From positions 1 through 48,918 of the forward strand of contig NZ_NRHC01000015.1 of NCBI RefSeq assembly GCF_003585885.1: 48,918 nucleotides of DNA, in the 5' to 3' direction. A program made the position numbers and the translations under genes. The first letter of the stretch is position 1. The number at the start of each line of letters is the position of its first letter. Below the pieces are notes generated by a model, which was not told the origin of the DNA, did not search any database, and was given only the letters and a program-made list of their open reading frames with translations. The stretch is from Psittacicella hinzii (GTDB taxonomy: Bacteria > Pseudomonadota > Gammaproteobacteria > Enterobacterales > Psittacicellaceae). This document shows, in pieces, positions 9,301 through 19,300 of the stretch.

Positions 9301-12169
9301 GCGTCATCGCATAAATGTAGTTGGTAAACTCTTAATTGCCTCAGCAAAAAATAACCCAGCTTCTCCGGAAGATCTCGCGCAAAAAGTTATCTTCCAGCAT
9401 GGTCACTTCGTGCCTGAAGCCAGAGTTAACTCTCGCTATCAAAGTACTAACTTCTTGAGCATCGAATACGCGGTTTTACGAGACTTCTCTGCTACGCTTT
9501 TAAGTCAAGATTTTCAGCTCAAAAACTATTTACCTGACTTAGCGCAAAATGGTTTTACAGTCAAAAGATTGCAACTAACTTTACCGCAAAAGGCAAAAGT
9601 TCACCCGCAGCTGTTAGCTCTACTAGACGCACAAGAACTGCGTATTTTTAAAATGGCTAACCTAGTCCGTAATAACCAACAAACTAAGCAGACAAAAGCT
9701 ACAAATGCTCAACCAGCAGATGATAGTTTTAGTGTGGTAAATCTTGGACAAGCATACAAGCAACCAATTAGTACTAAGGAAGCTATTTTAGATAGCGATC
9801 CTCTAAGTGATTTTGTTCCTCATAATATCTACGAGAACTTCTTCTCGCTCTTACTTGTAAAAGCAAGACATGGAGCTAAACACTTAGATCGCGTTCTTGG
9901 GGAAATGTTAACTGTACCTGCGCAAACTTTACCAAGTTTAATGGAGGCACATGTAAAAACTCCAAGTAAACCTAAACTAGCAGAAGCTGGAGTAGCTCCA
10001 GCTACGCAGCTTCTGCTTGAGCAACCTGGTAAAGCTGATTGGGGTAGCTATATCTATCAACAAGTAAAAAACGAACAAGGTTACTTAGAGATTAGAGTTA
10101 AAAAGCAAATTGATGCTTTATTAGCTGTCCGTCGCTTAAAAATTTGGGGAAGACAACCAACAAGTAAAATACAAAATCTTAGTCAGGGATATCGTTATAA
10201 CCTCAACCTTGAAGGCATTTATAACTATCTCTTAGCTTTACTTGAGGAACCGCAAGTTTTTGTTCATGCTATTCCGCAAGCTCTGACAGTGCCACAAGCT
10301 CTGACAGAGCAAAACCAAAAGCAAAAACAAAAGCAAAACAAAAACCAAGAAGAGCAGGAACAAAAGCAGTTAGAAAATACGCAAACTGCTATATGGCTGA
10401 CAACTACTTTTAGCTTACCGCAGGTTGCGCTAAGCTACCACTTTAGTCCAACTTGGCAAGCAAGTACGACTAAAGTGCAAGCTAAAATAGCTTACACCTT
10501 ACCAGCCGTTAAAAGCTTAAAATGGTTTAACTATCCACCTAGTCTCTTACATCAAGTACTAGATAATTTTAGACGTCAACCTTTACTTTACCGCTCTTAC
10601 ATTAACTACCTCGGTAATCTTTACTATGCTTGGGTAAAACTAAGAGTAAGTAATAAAACCCAAAGTCGCGTTTATCATCAAAATCTGCGCTACTTAAGCG
10701 AAGATAATCTCTTACTTGAACTTGGAGACAAATTAAATCTTGATTTAAACAACAAACTCACTTTGGACTTTATGCGTAAAGCTAATGCTATCCCGCAAGT
10801 ACTACCAAACTTTGCTGGTAGTGGTTATAACTTGCAAGAAGTTAGTGTTAAACTTACCCCAAGCCAAAGCCTTGAACTAAATCAAGATGCTATCTTTAAA
10901 AATCTCTGGCAAAATGCAGAGGCAAGAAAACCTCAAGAGGCGCCAAACACCGCTAATTCTGATCTTTACCTCAACATGTTTAACAATGATTCGCGCCCTC
11001 TAATTGTTGATGATAATTTCAACTTTAAAGAGGAGACTAACTATAGTTATACTCAACCTTTAGTTAGATTTAAACATCTTGCTAACCATGAACGTAAAGT
11101 GGTTGAATTAAATGCTAATGGCGAACACCGAGTGTTTATCTCGCCCCCATTACCAGAAAAAGAGTTACTTAAAGGTGGTTTTACCACTGTTTTAACTAGT
11201 GAGCTAGCTTACGCAGAGCAATTACATAACTACTATCGCACCGAGTTAAACAATAGTTTAAGTCGTAACCGTCGTTTAGAAGTTGCTAACCATTTACTCG
11301 GTTACTTAAAAACTCGTACACCGAGTAAAGAAACTAGCACGGAAAACCTTGCACCAGTAGTTTCAACCATTACTCATTTATCGCGTATCTTCTCCCATGC
11401 TAGTTTAAAAGACGAAGAGAAAATCGTTCGCGCTTACATCTTTGTCAAATATTACAACCACATTTCTCCAGAGGACTTTACCTCATTAAAATCTACCTTG
11501 CTCGAGCTTGACATAAACATTAGTGCCGTCGCGCAAGATCTGGTAGAGTACTTTAGTTTGGTATACGTCACAAAAGTTGGTACTTACCGTAATATTCGTT
11601 TTAAAGGGGTAAAAGCATTTGCTAACCTCTTACAGTATATGCAAAGCCATTTAGGGAAAAAGATCCCTAGTTTTAGGGTAAGAAAACTAAATGCCAGCAA
11701 TGTTAGTTACATTAATGCTTTGTTTACCAAAACGATTAAATATCATTTAAATAATCTTAAACAAAGCAACAGCCCAGACTTTACTAGTCTACGTGCTGAG
11801 TTTAAACAAAGCTATAAAGTAACTAGCTATATTGCTCCATATAGTTTACGAAATTACCAAGTTACTGACCCTATCTTAGCTTTTATCCAAGCTAAGTCCA
11901 AAGCTGGAGTCATGCAAATCTTTATTAACTCAAATTTAGCTACTAATAGCTATGATCTCTATCTTAGCTCGGCTGAACAAGAGTTACATATTTACTTAGG
12001 AGCAAAAGGAAACTTGAAACGTATGCTTCCTGCTTGCTTGTGGACAGTTTGCCCACAAATTAGTAAAAGCTTGCTTTTACTTGAGGTGTATTTTGTCGAG
12101 CAAGATCAAGATAAGCAATATACTTTAATAAAAGTACCAGAATGGAGTAAAGTCATTCCTCTGTCCTAG
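6329..12169 (+). CDS. cyaA: Class I adenylate cyclase, strongly enlarged (1946 residues)
   Basis: This protein would make cyclic AMP from ATP for CRP-dependent regulation. The N-terminal half matches the class I (enterobacterial) catalytic domain. GSVTS at 107-111 and SDID at 118-121 form the nucleotidyltransferase motif with metal-binding D119 and D121. LLDEFYR (188-194), PEDWIDFGG (232-240) and LLEAYFSEYPN (275-285) are family blocks. A block like the E. coli WAWFNGLLT region (FISLVCWCYFNGLITNKTQL) occurs only near residue 690. The last 100 residues resemble the E. coli C-terminus. E. coli CyaA has 848 residues, so about 1100 extra residues are inserted, mainly after 720. They include Gln/Glu/Asn/Lys-rich linkers at about 575-650 and 1325-1352. 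The frame is open throughout, with no stop or frameshift. An AAGGAAG ribosome site supports the ATG. The inserted region has no domain I recognise. Confidence 0.88.
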   Translation: MQGLTYTQAKAELKRSSQAMTEFHRHRYDFTLASKSPAVRDFLTYIPYTLHYNQYGMKFYVPHAPAGIKNFIPDLDLLANFADYVNTTAKFFRQSKQNKILGIYVMGSVTSVTFTADSDIDLWVVVDPSLSNIERKRLYRKLNLISEWLKEAYAIDASFYIVDSQHLLYNRHTNQRLAEGGIREKIFLLDEFYRSATKLAGQWVLWYFLPEIEGLTYEEVKQIYLDYQLINPEDWIDFGGVEVTNLSRQAFYATSLWLIYKSLQNPFKSFIKICLLEAYFSEYPNTELVSVTMKKQILSMSNSSYRSTIKYDENLYDIAGLNYSDYSRIWHQIYHSDGSSGGIIPIVSRLYFDPYELVVDKVMQYLVGQGDTERAYLVFTSFLLKVNKHFTPSLNRIMHSLKLNEAQAVEYLLMHLDVADSFINVPPDLRVMTIRLRSKYAKYISIVDVKLALRFTFWRIGDLVKFSDNYKHALVRTYLQLYSCMMQVVEEDKSMQISFADHQELAEIERTVSSLFINHRNQIKIYNIFPELNLEEQYLYFGYFEQKNQETSDFNVFVPSENSPVNNEESYLNAQAKTSSTEEDTRQEIIKDKKTSRSLAQAEQAQLELAQATELNQFEQAELGQKLGQTKTGLKQLAREEQNPLANQVATSRVNSAKSVKEENLAWYVVNINKSNPNLNPEHKHIEVKYDFISLVCWCYFNGLITNKTQLQLKQNPYYSQDFLLNLLKGLRKRKDYLRLLTKSVSDYIFIQPVENEEKEPLAEQLSSVSWQNYMEPVEKIFLTYATILAKYAPNELKTPPLDIKRNQKKLGSDLNQSLSRTKVEEIDKFNQAANFNSKEKIYFTAGYQTHLVCTPESSLQEANTPAQNRQVQGEQTQDSQSSSYRTSGNKSNANLTSGNLTNSKPTHGNNKEIQELAPKLHSERQGNKGQNTKLSQELKQKVSRPTRKLLDRINHALSPKTLGTSFNSKVSNQVTTAYEVKGSKPQFQYMRHRINVVGKLLIASAKNNPASPEDLAQKVIFQHGHFVPEARVNSRYQSTNFLSIEYAVLRDFSATLLSQDFQLKNYLPDLAQNGFTVKRLQLTLPQKAKVHPQLLALLDAQELRIFKMANLVRNNQQTKQTKATNAQPADDSFSVVNLGQAYKQPISTKEAILDSDPLSDFVPHNIYENFFSLLLVKARHGAKHLDRVLGEMLTVPAQTLPSLMEAHVKTPSKPKLAEAGVAPATQLLLEQPGKADWGSYIYQQVKNEQGYLEIRVKKQIDALLAVRRLKIWGRQPTSKIQNLSQGYRYNLNLEGIYNYLLALLEEPQVFVHAIPQALTVPQALTEQNQKQKQKQNKNQEEQEQKQLENTQTAIWLTTTFSLPQVALSYHFSPTWQASTTKVQAKIAYTLPAVKSLKWFNYPPSLLHQVLDNFRRQPLLYRSYINYLGNLYYAWVKLRVSNKTQSRVYHQNLRYLSEDNLLLELGDKLNLDLNNKLTLDFMRKANAIPQVLPNFAGSGYNLQEVSVKLTPSQSLELNQDAIFKNLWQNAEARKPQEAPNTANSDLYLNMFNNDSRPLIVDDNFNFKEETNYSYTQPLVRFKHLANHERKVVELNANGEHRVFISPPLPEKELLKGGFTTVLTSELAYAEQLHNYYRTELNNSLSRNRRLEVANHLLGYLKTRTPSKETSTENLAPVVSTITHLSRIFSHASLKDEEKIVRAYIFVKYYNHISPEDFTSLKSTLLELDINISAVAQDLVEYFSLVYVTKVGTYRNIRFKGVKAFANLLQYMQSHLGKKIPSFRVRKLNASNVSYINALFTKTIKYHLNNLKQSNSPDFTSLRAEFKQSYKVTSYIAPYSLRNYQVTDPILAFIQAKSKAGVMQIFINSNLATNSYDLYLSSAEQELHIYLGAKGNLKRMLPACLWTVCPQISKSLLLLEVYFVEQDQDKQYTLIKVPEWSKVIPLS

Positions 12170-12183
12170 CAAAAATAAAAAAA

Positions 12184-12210
12184 GAGCACCCAAAACGGGT
12201 GCTCCTTTTT
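12184..12210. terminator. Bidirectional terminator between cyaA and the GT25 operon
   Basis: GAGCACCC and GGGTGCTC (12184-12191, 12197-12204) form an 8-bp GC-rich stem. It is flanked by an A run on the left and a T run on the right, so it can terminate both the plus-strand cyaA transcript and the convergent minus-strand operon. Confidence 0.85.
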
Positions 12211-12241
12211 TATTTTTCGATTTTTATCGGGCAAAATTACT

Positions 12242-15200
12242 TTATTCTTCTACTTTACCCTCGTCTTGCTCATCCTCTTCTTTCTCAAGCGTTGCGAGAT
12301 TTTGGTTAGGCGTTGCCACTAAACAAGGGTTAGAATAACTAAAGCTATTTACATTAAATTGGAAGAATTTCGGGAAGTCATCGTACATCCATGAAACTGG
12401 TTTAGTATGCGCTTTATCACTTAGGAGATTAAGATTTAGCACTAAGTAAGCGGTAGCTCCAGTTGGAGCTTTGGCATTGATTTCCAGTAATTCATAATCT
12501 TCACGTAAAGTACCTTTGTCTTTAAGATGAATTGAAGCTTCACGATAATCTTCTTCCTTAAGTGGAATAAATGGCGTTTTATTGCGGTTATTACTTAAGC
12601 AAACTAAACGGTGTAAAAGATTTAAACGCGTATCTACGTATTTAACATAGAGATTTATTAGCTTATTAAAATCTTCACCAGGATAGAATACCGCATCATC
12701 TTCAATAATTAAATTAAAGAAGTAAAGGTTAAGTGACTTCTCAACAATACGACGATAAGCTTCTTGGTGCTGTAAAGCACGGTTAATGTCATCATCAGTT
12801 GGCTCTCTACCATAGTTGGCAATAAAGCCCTCACGATTATAACGACGCGCGAACTCTTCAGCACTTAAAGTACGATAATCGAACTTAGGTACAACTTCAT
12901 AGTCTGGGAATTTTTCTTTAATTTCATCGAGTGATAAAGTACGTTGTAGCACGTATTTATTTCTCCCAATAAAATTAAAGATCTCTGACCATTCAAGTGG
13001 TACTTTTTTCAGGTTATTACGCATTTTACGTTCTGAAATCACACGCTCTGCCGAGATATTTGATTCAAAATCTTCGGTATTGTGGATTGCCAGAATTGGA
13101 TTAGCAATTGCGTAAGAACCAGGTAAGAAATCAACTATATAAGTAAAGTGATCTGCTACCCAGAAAGGACGTTTAAAGATTTCAACCTTGTCTTTTAAAG
13201 CACGTTTACGTACTAAGTAACAACAAGAACCTGCTGGGATAAAACCATTGATTGGATGGAGCGTCATATGCTCGGCAATCTTCACTTGGATTTGACGATC
13301 AACAAATAAGTTAGTAGTGTTGATTACTCCCTCGTGAGTTTGTTCTTCTAAAGTTTTTATATAAACTTGGCTAAGCAGAACTAAATTTAAGCCATCAGCA
13401 TATGGAGTTTTTAAATAGTTGAGTAGAGTATTTAAACGCTCACGCCAATCAGCGGGATATTTACAGTCATCTTCAGTAATAAATACCCAATCATCGTCCG
13501 CAATGTTTGGATCATTAATTACTTCAAGGTAAATTTGACAGTGAGATAAAGTACAGCCAATTTCACTTGGAGCCACAATTTTTTGAGTTTCGGCAAAGTA
13601 GCGATCAACATCAAATAGTTCTTTACGTTTTTCTTCGCTAAACTCTTTGGCGTAAACTGCAGGAATACGTTTGAAAAAGCCTTTGCCAACTTGTTGCTCA
13701 ATGTGGCGTAAACGCTCAACATCTTTATCTAGGTTAATGAGATAAGCAGGAACCTTACTTACATGATCTTCCGCATTCTCTTTTAACAGCAGACGACTTG
13801 TACCTTGTCCAGGTTGTACTGGATCAAATACTTGTTCACTAGCTGCCGCACGACGCTCTTCTACTCGCTGATTAACAATACTAAACGCCGGATTAGCGTA
13901 AATCATACTACCTACGTTAAACTCAACTAAACTCGTTAAGTCTTTACTATTAAAGCGGTATGGATTAAATGCTGTTTCCTTAGCTTTTTTACGTAAAGCG
14001 CCAACTTTGAGCATTAAAGTATTGTAGCGACGATGTAAGAAGTAACGTAAGACAATAGCGTAAGATTCAATCTCGTGCCAATCAAGCGCTAACTTATAGC
14101 CGTGATCCATACTTTGACTAGTTGGCCAAAGCTTACTAAAGTTAAGATTAGTTTGACTTAGCTTGTTACCGGCAAAGAGGTAACTATGTTGCGCAGTTAA
14201 AGCTTTGGCATAAAGCTCTAAGTTTTCACGATTCAGATGAGCTTGGTTGTTCTCTCTTCTTTCCCAGTTAAAAACTTGGGCAAAGCTTTGACGTAAGTCA
14301 TTATAAAGAGGCGTTAGCTTATCAGTGCTACTTTCACTAAAGTTAGCATAATGTTGTTTAATTGCCTCTTGATCAGCTTGCGTTGCTTGACGTTTAAAGT
14401 GCTCTAAACCATTTTGCCCTAGACGCACTTTTTTCTCTTCAGGCAGTAAGTAGCGCGTAACCATTTGTCCACCTACTTCTACTTGCGTAGGGATTAGTTG
14501 ACAAACATCAATATCGGTAATTTGCCAATATAGGTTTACTAATTGCGCTAACTCCGGCTCTAAGCTCTCACGCTCTTTACCTAAAGCTGGATATAACTCT
14601 GGTGGAATATTTAAACTGCCACCTAGCTGCTCATTACTACCTAGGTAAATTGTCCCCTCTGGTGCTTGACTAAAGTCAGCTAGCTCATTATCCACGCGCA
14701 TATTTAAGTTATAACTTAAAGACAAGTTATGCTTAATTTGGTAATCAGCTTGCGCCTTAGCTTCAATACTATTTAACAAGTGTAAAGGCTCTAAACGTTT
14801 ACCTTCCCAAGAGAGAATATCACCTTGAGGTAAAACACCAGCTTTTTCTAGCTGCTCTTGGCTTAGATGACTAAAGTCTTCACCACGACCATCAGCTAAA
14901 AGCATGACACTTGCATTTGGGTAAGTGTTTAAAGTTACTTCAAGATATTGATTTAACTTGTTGTACCAGTCAAGAGTAAAGAGTTGATTATCTTTAGTAA
15001 TCATTACCCAGTCTTGCTCGCCAAGGGTTGGATCAGCAATAATTTGCGCAATTAACTGTCCCCAAACATAATTTTGACGATACTCATCTAGCGGTAAATG
15101 ATGTGGTACTGAATTAGGTTTAAACGTCAAACGATGGAATTGTAAAAACTTTAAGTACTCGGCATCATTATTTTGTGGGTAGTAATGAATACGAAAATCA

Positions 15201-16339
15201 TCAGTTTTTGCTTGACTAAAGAACTCATTTAAGCTCGCAAGGTTTTGCCACGCAAACATACCTGGTTCAGCGATCACATACTTACGTACTTTAGAGAGAT
15301 AGTCATACCCCATAGATGGCAATAATGTATCACCAGTTAGTACTGTAGTTTCTTTAAGTAAGTTAGCTTGTTCAGGATTTAACTCTTGCTGATGTTTTTG
15401 CAGAGTTTGTAACTCTTCTTTAACTTGGGCTACATCTTGAGCACGAATTTGCGTGCTCGAGTAGCGACAAATATTTTCCGCAATAGTTTTTGCGTTTAAG
15501 TGAGGGCGATAAACAAATTTTTGTTCAGCGTTATAGCCCTCTACTCCAAGCATAGGAATAGCATAGGCATGACTACCTACAAGGTACTCAAAGTACTCAT
15601 GCCAACTTTCCACATTCCAACATACTTTGCGTTTATCAGCTGGAACAGTTGGTGTTTGCCCTGCCATTAACTGCGCTAATACTTGTTCAACATCAACGCT
15701 CTCTTGACAAATTTTACGTAAAGCTTGTTTACGGATAAGGTAAGCACCTGAACCTGTCATTTTAAAATTATAGGTACCGTAAACTTTTTGTTGCGCTTGC
15801 TCGTGATTAACAAGGAGATTATACGAACTTACTAGTTGTTTAACTGGGTCGTTAATCTCATAAACCACATGATCGCGGAAGTAAACGAGTAAATCACTTA
15901 ACTCTTCAGGAGCATGAGGAGCAAAATCTTGAATGTGATTGTTAGTTAAACTAACGACTTGCACGCCAGTGTCTTGCAGTTGCGCAGCCATGAGCTGCAC
16001 ACGACGTACCCAGTCATGCGCCAAGATAGTTCCACTTTCAACCACTACTACCCACTCATCATCGGCAATTGCTTGGTCTTGTACTATGGCTTGCCAAAGA
16101 CGAAGGTGGTTTACAGCAGCGTTGAGCTTTTCCAAGGCATAGTCAACTTTGACATGATAGAAGTTGTTGTAAGCTTCCAGATCAATTAAATGTTCACGTT
16201 GCTTAGAAGAGAACTTGAGAGTATCTACAGCGGCAAACTTAATTAAGTAGTCGCTATCAGTTTGTTGAGCACTTAAAGCGTTTGCCTTATCACCGTGTAA
16301 ATCGGTGATAAGGTAAGCGCGTGCTAAAGGTTTTTTCAT
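12242..16339 (-). CDS. Four-module family 25 glycosyltransferase, fourth gene of the operon
   Basis: This 1365-residue protein, without signal peptide or membrane helix, consists of four GT25-like (LOS biosynthesis type) modules. Module 3 (about 861-1125) is canonical: INLDKDVERLR at 868-878, SEIGCTLSH at 925-933 and EDD at 956-958. Modules 1 and 2 align to it by the DD-W-hydrophobic strand, but EDD is replaced by ESG (101-103) and KDN (449-451). The downstream W at DW is kept in both. Module 4 (about 1126-1365) lacks the INL-R opening but has RALQHQEAY in place of GCTLSH, and EDD at 1213-1215. Each module ends with a S-Y-A-x-P-like strand. Typical GT25 enzymes have 250-300 residues. The gene starts 10 bp after the preceding stop, with an AGGAT ribosome site. 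Expected role is transfer of a hexose to LOS or another surface glycan; the acceptor is unknown. Confidence 0.85.
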   Translation of the reverse strand: MKKPLARAYLITDLHGDKANALSAQQTDSDYLIKFAAVDTLKFSSKQREHLIDLEAYNNFYHVKVDYALEKLNAAVNHLRLWQAIVQDQAIADDEWVVVVESGTILAHDWVRRVQLMAAQLQDTGVQVVSLTNNHIQDFAPHAPEELSDLLVYFRDHVVYEINDPVKQLVSSYNLLVNHEQAQQKVYGTYNFKMTGSGAYLIRKQALRKICQESVDVEQVLAQLMAGQTPTVPADKRKVCWNVESWHEYFEYLVGSHAYAIPMLGVEGYNAEQKFVYRPHLNAKTIAENICRYSSTQIRAQDVAQVKEELQTLQKHQQELNPEQANLLKETTVLTGDTLLPSMGYDYLSKVRKYVIAEPGMFAWQNLASLNEFFSQAKTDDFRIHYYPQNNDAEYLKFLQFHRLTFKPNSVPHHLPLDEYRQNYVWGQLIAQIIADPTLGEQDWVMITKDNQLFTLDWYNKLNQYLEVTLNTYPNASVMLLADGRGEDFSHLSQEQLEKAGVLPQGDILSWEGKRLEPLHLLNSIEAKAQADYQIKHNLSLSYNLNMRVDNELADFSQAPEGTIYLGSNEQLGGSLNIPPELYPALGKERESLEPELAQLVNLYWQITDIDVCQLIPTQVEVGGQMVTRYLLPEEKKVRLGQNGLEHFKRQATQADQEAIKQHYANFSESSTDKLTPLYNDLRQSFAQVFNWERRENNQAHLNRENLELYAKALTAQHSYLFAGNKLSQTNLNFSKLWPTSQSMDHGYKLALDWHEIESYAIVLRYFLHRRYNTLMLKVGALRKKAKETAFNPYRFNSKDLTSLVEFNVGSMIYANPAFSIVNQRVEERRAAASEQVFDPVQPGQGTSRLLLKENAEDHVSKVPAYLINLDKDVERLRHIEQQVGKGFFKRIPAVYAKEFSEEKRKELFDVDRYFAETQKIVAPSEIGCTLSHCQIYLEVINDPNIADDDWVFITEDDCKYPADWRERLNTLLNYLKTPYADGLNLVLLSQVYIKTLEEQTHEGVINTTNLFVDRQIQVKIAEHMTLHPINGFIPAGSCCYLVRKRALKDKVEIFKRPFWVADHFTYIVDFLPGSYAIANPILAIHNTEDFESNISAERVISERKMRNNLKKVPLEWSEIFNFIGRNKYVLQRTLSLDEIKEKFPDYEVVPKFDYRTLSAEEFARRYNREGFIANYGREPTDDDINRALQHQEAYRRIVEKSLNLYFFNLIIEDDAVFYPGEDFNKLINLYVKYVDTRLNLLHRLVCLSNNRNKTPFIPLKEEDYREASIHLKDKGTLREDYELLEINAKAPTGATAYLVLNLNLLSDKAHTKPVSWMYDDFPKFFQFNVNSFSYSNPCLVATPNQNLATLEKEEDEQDEGKVEE

Positions 16340-16349
16340 ACAAATTATC

Positions 16350-19300
16350 CTATAAGTAAATAGGAGGCATTACATAAGCTAAAGCAAGGTTATGGTAGAA
16401 GATAAATTTAGGGAAATCATCATGTAACCAAGCGATAGGTTTATGCGCTAGAGTTTGACTCTTAATTAAATAAGAGAAGATTAAGTAAGCCTTAGCCCCT
16501 GTATTAGCATGATTTGATGTAATGAGAATATCTAAATAAGGGTTCACATGGTAGTTTTGCTCTTCATTCCCAATTACATAGTAATCTTTAAAATTCTCAT
16601 GTTTAATTGGATAGTCCGAGAAAGCATAACCAAATTTATTCTTAGTTAGATCAACATATTCAAGCTCGCTAAGCTTGCGTCCTTGAGCTTCGAGTTCTGC
16701 CTCTAGGTCACGGTGACCTGCAAGAGCTCGTGGATCATTATCATGCGCAGCTAAAGCTCGTGACCAGTAAGTATTACTTAATTCAATTACTTCGGTACGA
16801 GTATCTAGACGAGTAGCAATATAGTTTACTACTTGATCAACAAATATTTTAGCACTTGCAGAGCTTGGCGTAACATCATCTTCAACTACAAGGTAATAGT
16901 TATGCACTTGCGTTACAAGGTTGTCAATAAACTTATACGCCTCTTGGTGCATAATTGCGCGAATCATTTCCTCACGCGTTGGTAAACGTTTGTAGTTATT
17001 TTGGAAAGATTCAAGATCATAACGCTCTTTTAGCTGCTCGTCAGTTAAAGCGTCAAACTCCGCGCGTTTAATAATGTGACGTAGGTTTTCACTAAACTTC
17101 TCTTTAATCTCAGCTTCACTTAATTCACGTTGAATAACTATACAACGGTCTTTAGTAAAGTTAAGTGGAATATAAAGTTCAGTTTCTAGCAGATTTTTAC
17201 GTTTTTCCGCAATAGTCGTTTTACGCTCTTCATCAATAAGTGATTCAAAGTTATCGACATCTTGATAACTTAGCATAGGGATAGCGTAAGCATAACTATC
17301 AGGGACAAAAGCAAAAAAGCGCGGGAAGTCATCTGCTACCCAGTAAGGGCGCTCAATGCTCGCAAATAGTTTTGAACGTAAAGCTGACTTTCTAAAGAGA
17401 TAATGCGAAGAACCATAAGATACTACCGCATGTGGGAAGAGAAGACTTTGTTTATTATTCAGGGAAACAATATTCTCTTGAGTGGTACTAAAGTAAGTTA
17501 CATTACGAATCTGATCAACGTTTAAACGCTCATTAGCGTTTAAAGAGTTGTTATTACATTGTAAAAAATGCGGACGACGACGTGCATCATTTTCAAGGTA
17601 ATGTAAGATCTGATTAGTACGTTCATACCAGTCAGGGAAGAACTTAGTATCGTCTTCACATACTAGTACCCAATCATCATCGGCAATAGTATCATCTTGT
17701 AGAACTTTTTGGTAAATCTCCCAGTGTGAGAGAGTACAACCGATTTCTCCAGGAGTCATTAAACGTTCATAGTAATGATAAAAACGTTTAACGTCAAAAC
17801 GCGCATGTACTTGCTCTGGGGTTAACTCTTTACCATATACCGCTTCTTGCACTTCAAAGTCTTGACAATTGTTTTGACTTAAAAAGCCTTGTAAACGTTC
17901 ACTTGAACTCGGTAAGTTAATCACAAACTTACGTACCTTAGCTAAATAATCTGGATAAGCTTGCGGATTACTTAAGTAGAACTGTTTGACACGCTCATGC
18001 TGACGATTACTACGTAAAGTTTGGTAATCCCCAATGCCAAATTGCTCATTATTAAAGATACGACCTTCCGTACTAATCTCTTGCGTAACGGCAATTGGCG
18101 GGTTAGTTTGCATAATACTATGCGTCGTAAAATTCATGAACATGGTAACACGCGCAATATTTACTTCAAATAATGGCGCCGCTAGCGTCAGAACCTGCCA
18201 GTCATTTAAACCATCTAGGTCAATTAAATCACATAATTGCTTTTGGTAAGTAAAGAGATTATTTTTACCTTGGCTTGCTAGATTATCAATTACGGCAAAT
18301 AAAGCCTCTAACCAAGCACTTTGACGTTTAAGCTTAGCTTGCTGAGCTGCTTGGTCATCTTGGTTAACTTCCAGGTTAACCCCTTGATCTTTGCTTTTAG
18401 CAAAGATTTTATTTTTGTCCTTAGCGTGCTTTTTGTTTAGCTTATTGCTCTGCTTGTGGCTTTGCTTGCTGTTATCTTTATGCTGTAAAGCAGGAGAGTT
18501 TTGCTGATCTAACGCAAGAAGAGCAAGGATTTTCTCTTGGAATTGTTTTGCTTGTGCAGGTAAGTCTTTGTCTGCTTGCATAGACTGACTACCTTGGCTA
18601 GTATGATCAGTATTAGCCTGTTCTGCCTTAGCATACTTATCCGCCTCAAAGAGAATGTTGTAGTAGTCGTTGCCACGATACTTTTCAATCTCTTGATTAA
18701 ACTCTGCCTCGTTAAAGGTATCTAACCCAACTTGCACTTCCCAGTTAAAAGCAAGTTCTTTTAACGTTAACTTAGCTAAACGCTGACGTAATAACTGTAC
18801 ATAGTTACGAATTACTGCTTTACTTAAGACGATAAAAGAGTAATTGCGTGCCGTTAATTGCGTTAATGATTGTAATGACTCATTAAAGTAGTCACCTTGC
18901 AGATATAAACGATCTGAATTTGGCAAGACAAACACATTGTAATCATTTAAGTACTGTTGCCCTGTTTGGCTAAAGTGCCCTTGTCCTAAATAGGTAAAAC
19001 TATTTGCCCCAGCAACATCACCAAGAACCACTTTGTTCTCTGGGGTTGCATTTGCTAGTAACGCTAAACTTTGATTTAAACGACTATACCAACTATCAGC
19101 AAGTTTTACATTACTGTTAGTTAGAATAAAGTAATCGCTGTCTCGCATTTGCTCATCGAGCAATAATGCTTGGAAAATACGGAAGAGGGCAAAAGTCTGG
19201 CTCATGTTTTTGCCAGAGTAGTTCAGCGAGTTATTCCCCGTAGTATCGGTAAGAATATGGCTCCAACCTAAGGCAAAACGTTCTTTACTTGCAGAGACTA

